Shown in pieces: positions 34,531 through 37,954 of a stretch of DNA of 37,954 nt. Position numbers and translations under genes: made by a program. The first letter of the stretch is position 1. The number at the start of each line of letters is the position of its first letter. The stretch spans positions 1 through 37,954 of the forward strand of contig CAMWPG010000006.1 of NCBI GenBank assembly GCA_947176075.1, written 5' to 3'. Below the pieces are notes generated by a model. The model was not told where the DNA came from. It saw nothing but the letters and a program-made list of their open reading frames with translations, and ran no database searches. Source of the stretch: an uncultured Ruminococcus sp. GTDB taxonomy: Bacteria > Bacillota > Clostridia > Oscillospirales > Ruminococcaceae.

Positions 34531-35289
34531 TTACTTTTCTCTCTTCCTATTCTCATCACGAAGCCGTTCTTTAAGTCCCTCAAATATAATATTCTTCGCC
34601 CATACTGCCTGTTCCTTTGTAGCAGGCTCTGTTCCCTTTAGCGGATAGTCCATTCCAAGCTGCTCATACTTCACTACACCCATTGTATGATAAGGAAGTA
34701 CGTCCAGTGCTTTTAAATTATTAAGACCACCTATAAAATATCCAAGTCTTCTGAGATATTCTTCATTAAGAGTAATATCCGGAACGACAACATGACGGAT
34801 CCACAACTCCTTATTCATATCCCGTGTATATTCTGCAAACGCAAGAATATTCTTATTGGAATGCCCAGTCAGCTTTTTATGCTCTTCATCATCAATATGC
34901 TTTATATCGAGCATTATAAGATCCGTATACTTCATAAGCTCATCATACTGAGCCTTTTTGCTTTCAGAAAACATAATTCCAGAGGAATCAAGACAGGTGT
35001 GTATTCCTCTTTTTTTGGCTTCACGGAAAAGCTCTGTTACAAATTCGATCTGCATAAGAGGCTCACCGCCGGTTGCTGTTATGCCGCCGCTTTTCAGAAA
35101 TTCTTTCAAGCCATCATATTCATCAAGAAGAGATTCTACAGTGCGTTTTTCTCCTGCTCTCATTTTCCATGTATCAGGATTATGACAATACTGACATCTC
35201 ATAGGACATCCCTGAAAAAAAACTACAAAACGTATTCCAGGTCCGTCTACTGTACCAAAGCTTTCAGTTGAATGAATATATCCTTCCAT
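34531..35289 (-). CDS. pflA: Pyruvate formate-lyase activating enzyme
   Basis: The 252-aa radical SAM enzyme generates the glycyl radical in pyruvate formate-lyase. The cluster motif is QGCPMRCQYCHNPDTW (CxxxCxxC, residue 28), and TATGGEPLMQ near residue 72 is the GGE motif that binds SAM. Length matches PflA (about 245-265). In this genome its target should be the separate 79-aa glycyl-radical protein encoded just upstream. The ATG follows AGGAGG at 8 nt. A terminator (35331-35372) precedes it, so it may have its own promoter, which I could not identify, or depend on read-through. Confidence 0.94.
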   Translation of the reverse strand: MEGYIHSTESFGTVDGPGIRFVVFFQGCPMRCQYCHNPDTWKMRAGEKRTVESLLDEYDGLKEFLKSGGITATGGEPLMQIEFVTELFREAKKRGIHTCLDSSGIMFSESKKAQYDELMKYTDLIMLDIKHIDDEEHKKLTGHSNKNILAFAEYTRDMNKELWIRHVVVPDITLNEEYLRRLGYFIGGLNNLKALDVLPYHTMGVVKYEQLGMDYPLKGTEPATKEQAVWAKNIIFEGLKERLRDENRKREK

Positions 35290-35317
35290 TTTTGTATCCT
35301 CCTTATATAGAATTATC

Positions 35318-35337
35318 TTTAACGTTTACTATAATAA
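35318..35337. repeat. Half-site of the TAGTAAACG repeat family
   Basis: TTTAACGTTTACTATAATAA resembles the segments at 11896-11915 and 33103-33121, but no second arm is present. It lies between the terminator of the glycyl-radical gene and pflA. Confidence 0.45.
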
Positions 35338-35372
35338 ATGAAATGCGGGCGAACAACAAAGCTCGCCCGCAT
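35331..35372 (-). terminator. Terminator after the glycyl-radical domain gene
   Basis: ATGCGGGCGA (minus strand 35372-35363) pairs perfectly with TCGCCCGCAT (35352-35343) around a 10-nt loop, followed by TTCATTTATTATAG. It is GC-rich and U-rich enough for at least partial termination before pflA. Confidence 0.8.
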
Positions 35373-35411
35373 AAATTCATAGGTTATCAGTCAAATTTAT
35401 CCTGCGCCGAA

Positions 35412-35651
35412 TTAAAGAGCAGCGTGGAATGTTCTGGAGATAACATCATCCTGCTGTTCCTTTGTCAGCTTGATGAAGTTTACAGCATAACCGCTTACAC
35501 GAATTGTCAGCTGCGGATACTTTTCAGGATGCTGCTGTGCGTCCAAAAGTGTATCTCTGTTCAGAACATTTACATTCAGGTGATGTCCGCCTTTTTCTGC
35601 ATAACCATCGATCAGTTCAACCAGGTTATCGATCTGCTTTTCGTTTGCCAT
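35412..35651 (-). CDS. Stand-alone glycyl-radical domain of pyruvate formate-lyase
   Basis: The 79-aa protein matches the last part of pyruvate formate-lyase: [18 protein letters not shown] near residue 21, then [18 protein letters not shown] with the radical-bearing Gly at 54, then [14 protein letters not shown]. It is like E. coli GrcA (YfiD), the spare part that rescues oxygen-cleaved PFL. Here the adjacent pflB lacks this domain, so the small protein is probably the normal, required radical subunit. It has its own ribosome site (AGGAGG, 8 nt), which excludes a simple sequencing frameshift. It lies downstream of a 68-codon gene and pflB, and is followed by a terminator and pflA. Confidence 0.9.
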   Translation of the reverse strand: MANEKQIDNLVELIDGYAEKGGHHLNVNVLNRDTLLDAQQHPEKYPQLTIRVSGYAVNFIKLTKEQQDDVISRTFHAAL

Positions 35652-35699
35652 AATAAACTCCTCCTAAAAATTTTAATATTTATAATAATGTTGTTATCA

Positions 35700-35906
35700 T
35701 TATTCTTCTTCAATAAATTCAGTGGGCTGGCAACAAGCCATATTTCCCTTTGAACAGTCCATACTTCTGTATGTGTCCACCTTAATGCCTCCGTTTTCCA
35801 GATCATCCGGTGTTACTGTAATATGTCCTGTTCCTGACGCCATCAGGTTTTCTATCATTGCTATAATGTCGTCCTCCTGAGGCTTTTTCTCAGGTTCTAA
35901 AGCCAT
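35700..35906 (-). CDS. Small Cys-containing protein between the two PFL pieces
   Basis: The 68-aa protein is not recognised. It starts MALEPEKKPQEDD, has a helix-like stretch (IIAMIENLMASGTGHIT) and ends with a cysteine-bearing tail (MDCSKGNMACCQPTEF) and acidic residues. The frame opens at 35921, but GGGAGGG is 6 nt from the ATG at 35906, so that start is used. It sits exactly between pflB and the glycyl-radical gene with short spacing (31 and 48 nt). A role in joining, protecting or metallating the split enzyme is a guess based only on position and its cysteines. Confidence 0.7.
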   Translation of the reverse strand: MALEPEKKPQEDDIIAMIENLMASGTGHITVTPDDLENGGIKVDTYRSMDCSKGNMACCQPTEFIEEE

Positions 35907-35937
35907 TGGTATCCCTCCCATCTATATCAGATAGAAA

Positions 35938-37954
35938 TTAGTCTTTCATAGCCTCTCTGATAGACTCAATATCAATATCGCCGGCAAATACACCGCTGTC
36001 CTTACCCAGAGCATCTGGAATTACAGTGAATGTATTTGAGATACCGTCCTGTGCATTGCTCCAAGGAAGCTTAGCAACAGAAGCCATAGATGCAGCTGCA
36101 CCATGAGAATCTCTGCCGTGCATCGGGTTTGCACCAGGAGCCAGCGGAACGCCCATCTTACGGCCGTCAGGTGTGTTGCCTGTCTTCTTGCCATATACAA
36201 CGTTTGATGTGATTGTAAGGATAGATGTTGTAGGAACACCGTTTCTGTAGCAGTGATTGCTGCGTACCATATCCATAAACTTATTGAGGATCTCAACAGC
36301 AATATCGTCTACACGGTCATCATTGTTGCCATACTTCGGGAAGTCGCCTTCGATCTCAAAGTCAGTTACAACACCAAATTCATCACGAATGCACTTAACC
36401 TTTGCATACTTGATAGCAGACAGTGAATCAGCTACTACAGACAGACCTGCAATACCTGTTGCAAAGTAACGCTTTACATCTCTGTCATGAAGAGCCATCT
36501 GAAGTGACTCATAGCAATACTTATCGTGCATATAGTGAATGCAGTTGAGAGTATCAACATAGAGCTTAGCCAGCCACTCCATCATGTCTGTGTATTTATC
36601 CATTACATCATCATATTCAAGATAATCGCCTGTTACAGGTCTGAGCTTTGGACCTACCTGATTATGTTTGCCGGTCTTAGCGTCGATTCTTTCGTCAACA
36701 CCGCCATTGATAGCATACAGCAGGCACTTTGCGAGATTTGCACGTGCGCCGAAGAACTGCATTTCCTTACCTACTCTCATAGAGGATACGCAGCAAGCGA
36801 TTGCATAGTCATCACCATGAGTTACTCTCATAAGGTCATCGTTCTCATACTGGAAGGATGAAGTATTGATAGAGAGCTTAGCGCAGTATCTCTTGAATGC
36901 TTCTGGCAGCTTCTTGGACCACAGAACTGTAAGGTTAGGCTCCGGAGCTGTACCCAGATTCTCAAGAGTATGCAGATAACGGAAGCTGTTCTTTGTTACC
37001 AGTGTTCTTCCGTCGATACCGATACCGCCGATGGACTCTGTTACCCACTGAGGATCACCGGAGAACAGTGCATTATACTCAGGAGTTCTTGCAAACTTAA
37101 CCATACGCAGCTTCATAATGAAGTGATCGATATATTCCTGCGCCTGTTCCTCAGTGAGAATGCCCTTATCCATATCGCGCTGAACATAAATATCAAGGAA
37201 AGTGGAAGTACGGCCAAGGCTCATTGCTGCACCGTTCTGATCCTTAACTGCTCCAAGATATGCAAAATATGTCCACTGAATAGCTTCCTGTGCATTTGTA
37301 GCCGGCTTGGAAATATCATAACCGTATTTGGAAGCCATATTTTTCAGAGCCTTCAAAGCCTTGATCTGCTCAGAAAGTTCCTCACGCAGACGAATCTTAT
37401 CATCTGTCATAGTGCCGCATACAGTAGACTTCTGATAAAGCTTATCTTCGATAAGTCTGTCAACACCATAGAGAGCAACTCTTCTGTAGTCTCCGATGAT
37501 TCTGCCTCTTCCGTAAGCATCGGGCAGACCTGTAATGATAGCATTGTGACGTGCAGACATCATTTCTGGTGTATAAACATCAAATACACCAGCATTATGT
37601 GTTTTGCGATATTTATTAAAGATAAAGCTTATCTCAGGATCAACCTCGTATCCATATGACTTACATGCACCCTCTGCCATACGAATACCGCCAAAAGGCT
37701 GGAGTGAACGCTTCAGCGGCTTATCTGTCTGGAAACCAACGATCGTCTCCAGTTCCTTGTTCAGATAACCAGCTTCGTGAGAATCAACTGTAGATACGAT
37801 TTTTGTATCCATGTCGATTACGCCGCCATTTTCTCTCTCCTGCTGAAACAGACCCAAAACCTGCTCCCAAAGCTGCTTTGTAGCATCTGTAGGACCTGCT
37901 AAGAAGCTCTCATCACCCTCATAAGGTGTGTAATTCTTCTGAATAAAGTCACGC
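35938..37954 (-). CDS. pflB: Pyruvate formate-lyase lacking its C-terminal radical domain (5' end outside window)
   Basis: The visible 671 residues match the barrel of pyruvate formate-lyase, which splits pyruvate with CoA into acetyl-CoA and formate. The reading frame is open to the right edge, beginning [20 protein letters not shown], which aligns near residue 27 of E. coli PFL, so only about 26 residues are missing. The catalytic Cys-Cys pair is in [20 protein letters not shown]. The protein stops after [14 protein letters not shown] and a short tail, just before the point where other PFLs enter the glycyl-radical domain. That domain is encoded separately at 35412-35651. A start at 37857 would drop conserved sequence and is rejected. 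Confidence 0.95.
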   Translation of the reverse strand, partial: RDFIQKNYTPYEGDESFLAGPTDATKQLWEQVLGLFQQERENGGVIDMDTKIVSTVDSHEAGYLNKELETIVGFQTDKPLKRSLQPFGGIRMAEGACKSYGYEVDPEISFIFNKYRKTHNAGVFDVYTPEMMSARHNAIITGLPDAYGRGRIIGDYRRVALYGVDRLIEDKLYQKSTVCGTMTDDKIRLREELSEQIKALKALKNMASKYGYDISKPATNAQEAIQWTYFAYLGAVKDQNGAAMSLGRTSTFLDIYVQRDMDKGILTEEQAQEYIDHFIMKLRMVKFARTPEYNALFSGDPQWVTESIGGIGIDGRTLVTKNSFRYLHTLENLGTAPEPNLTVLWSKKLPEAFKRYCAKLSINTSSFQYENDDLMRVTHGDDYAIACCVSSMRVGKEMQFFGARANLAKCLLYAINGGVDERIDAKTGKHNQVGPKLRPVTGDYLEYDDVMDKYTDMMEWLAKLYVDTLNCIHYMHDKYCYESLQMALHDRDVKRYFATGIAGLSVVADSLSAIKYAKVKCIRDEFGVVTDFEIEGDFPKYGNNDDRVDDIAVEILNKFMDMVRSNHCYRNGVPTTSILTITSNVVYGKKTGNTPDGRKMGVPLAPGANPMHGRDSHGAAASMASVAKLPWSNAQDGISNTFTVIPDALGKDSGVFAGDIDIESIREAMKD

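Noticed and set aside
35612-35806. 64-codon minus-strand frame overlapping the small PFL-locus genes
   Set aside because: It is out of frame with, and overlaps, two better supported genes that have ribosome sites.

Overview
The window looks like a chromosomal segment of an anaerobic, low-GC Gram-positive gut or rumen bacterium, most likely a Ruminococcus-type member of the Oscillospiraceae. The evidence is a clostridial-type division/cell-wall cluster, two BspA-like leucine-rich-repeat proteins ending in type I dockerins (a cellulosome-type docking module), a GH43-like gene start at the left edge, pyruvate formate-lyase fermentation genes, and meso-DAP-type MurE. Every gene I can support is on the minus strand, so the window reads right to left. 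The species call is inference.

Layout, left to right. 1-298: first codons of a GH43-like glycosidase with a consensus promoter and a terminator-like hairpin in its leader. 299-1856: gdhA with a leader that can form an attenuator. 1886-7815: cca, then a tight housekeeping run (AAG-type DNA glycosylase, rqcH, an RlmA-like methyltransferase, a Nif3-like protein, trmK). 7842-8003: a 162-bp mobile repeat. 8065-9438: two small Cys-rich proteins, a tRNA-like element and a SigH-like sigma factor. 9533-24606: ftsZ and the dcw cluster, transcribed as mraZ-rsmH-ftsL-PBP(PASTA)-murE-murF-mraY-ftsW-murG-murA-ftsQ and then ftsZ from its own promoter. 24691-29376: str operon (rpsL-rpsG-fusA-tuf). 29404-33082: two LRR-dockerin genes. 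33103-33316: repeats, including a second copy of the 162-bp element. 33322-34510: corA with a translated leader. 34531-37954: pflA, a separate glycyl-radical domain gene, a 68-codon gene, and pflB lacking its glycyl-radical domain (continues past the right edge).

How the genes work together. The dcw block makes lipid II (MurA, MurE, MurF, MraY, MurG), polymerises and crosslinks it at the septum (FtsW, PASTA PBP, FtsL, FtsQ/DivIB) and positions the ring (FtsZ). MraZ probably represses the block through a 10-bp-phased box array just downstream of the promoter. murB, murC, murD and ftsA are not in the window. The str operon supplies translation factors. PFL and its activase convert pyruvate to acetyl-CoA and formate.

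The two most interesting signals are at the right end. (1) The corA leader encodes a 26-codon peptide with an Asp/Pro-rich start, and its stop codon lies just before two mutually exclusive hairpins, one of which buries the corA Shine-Dalgarno and start codon. This resembles the translated leaders of enterobacterial Mg2+ transporter genes, but in a Gram-positive genome. (2) Pyruvate formate-lyase is split into two genes, with the catalytic cysteines on one protein and the radical glycine on another, and an unknown small gene between them. Other items worth a look are the tRNA-like element, the leaders of gdhA and the GH43 gene, and the structured gaps inside the dcw cluster. No rRNA, complete canonical tRNA, CRISPR array, transposase or prophage was seen.
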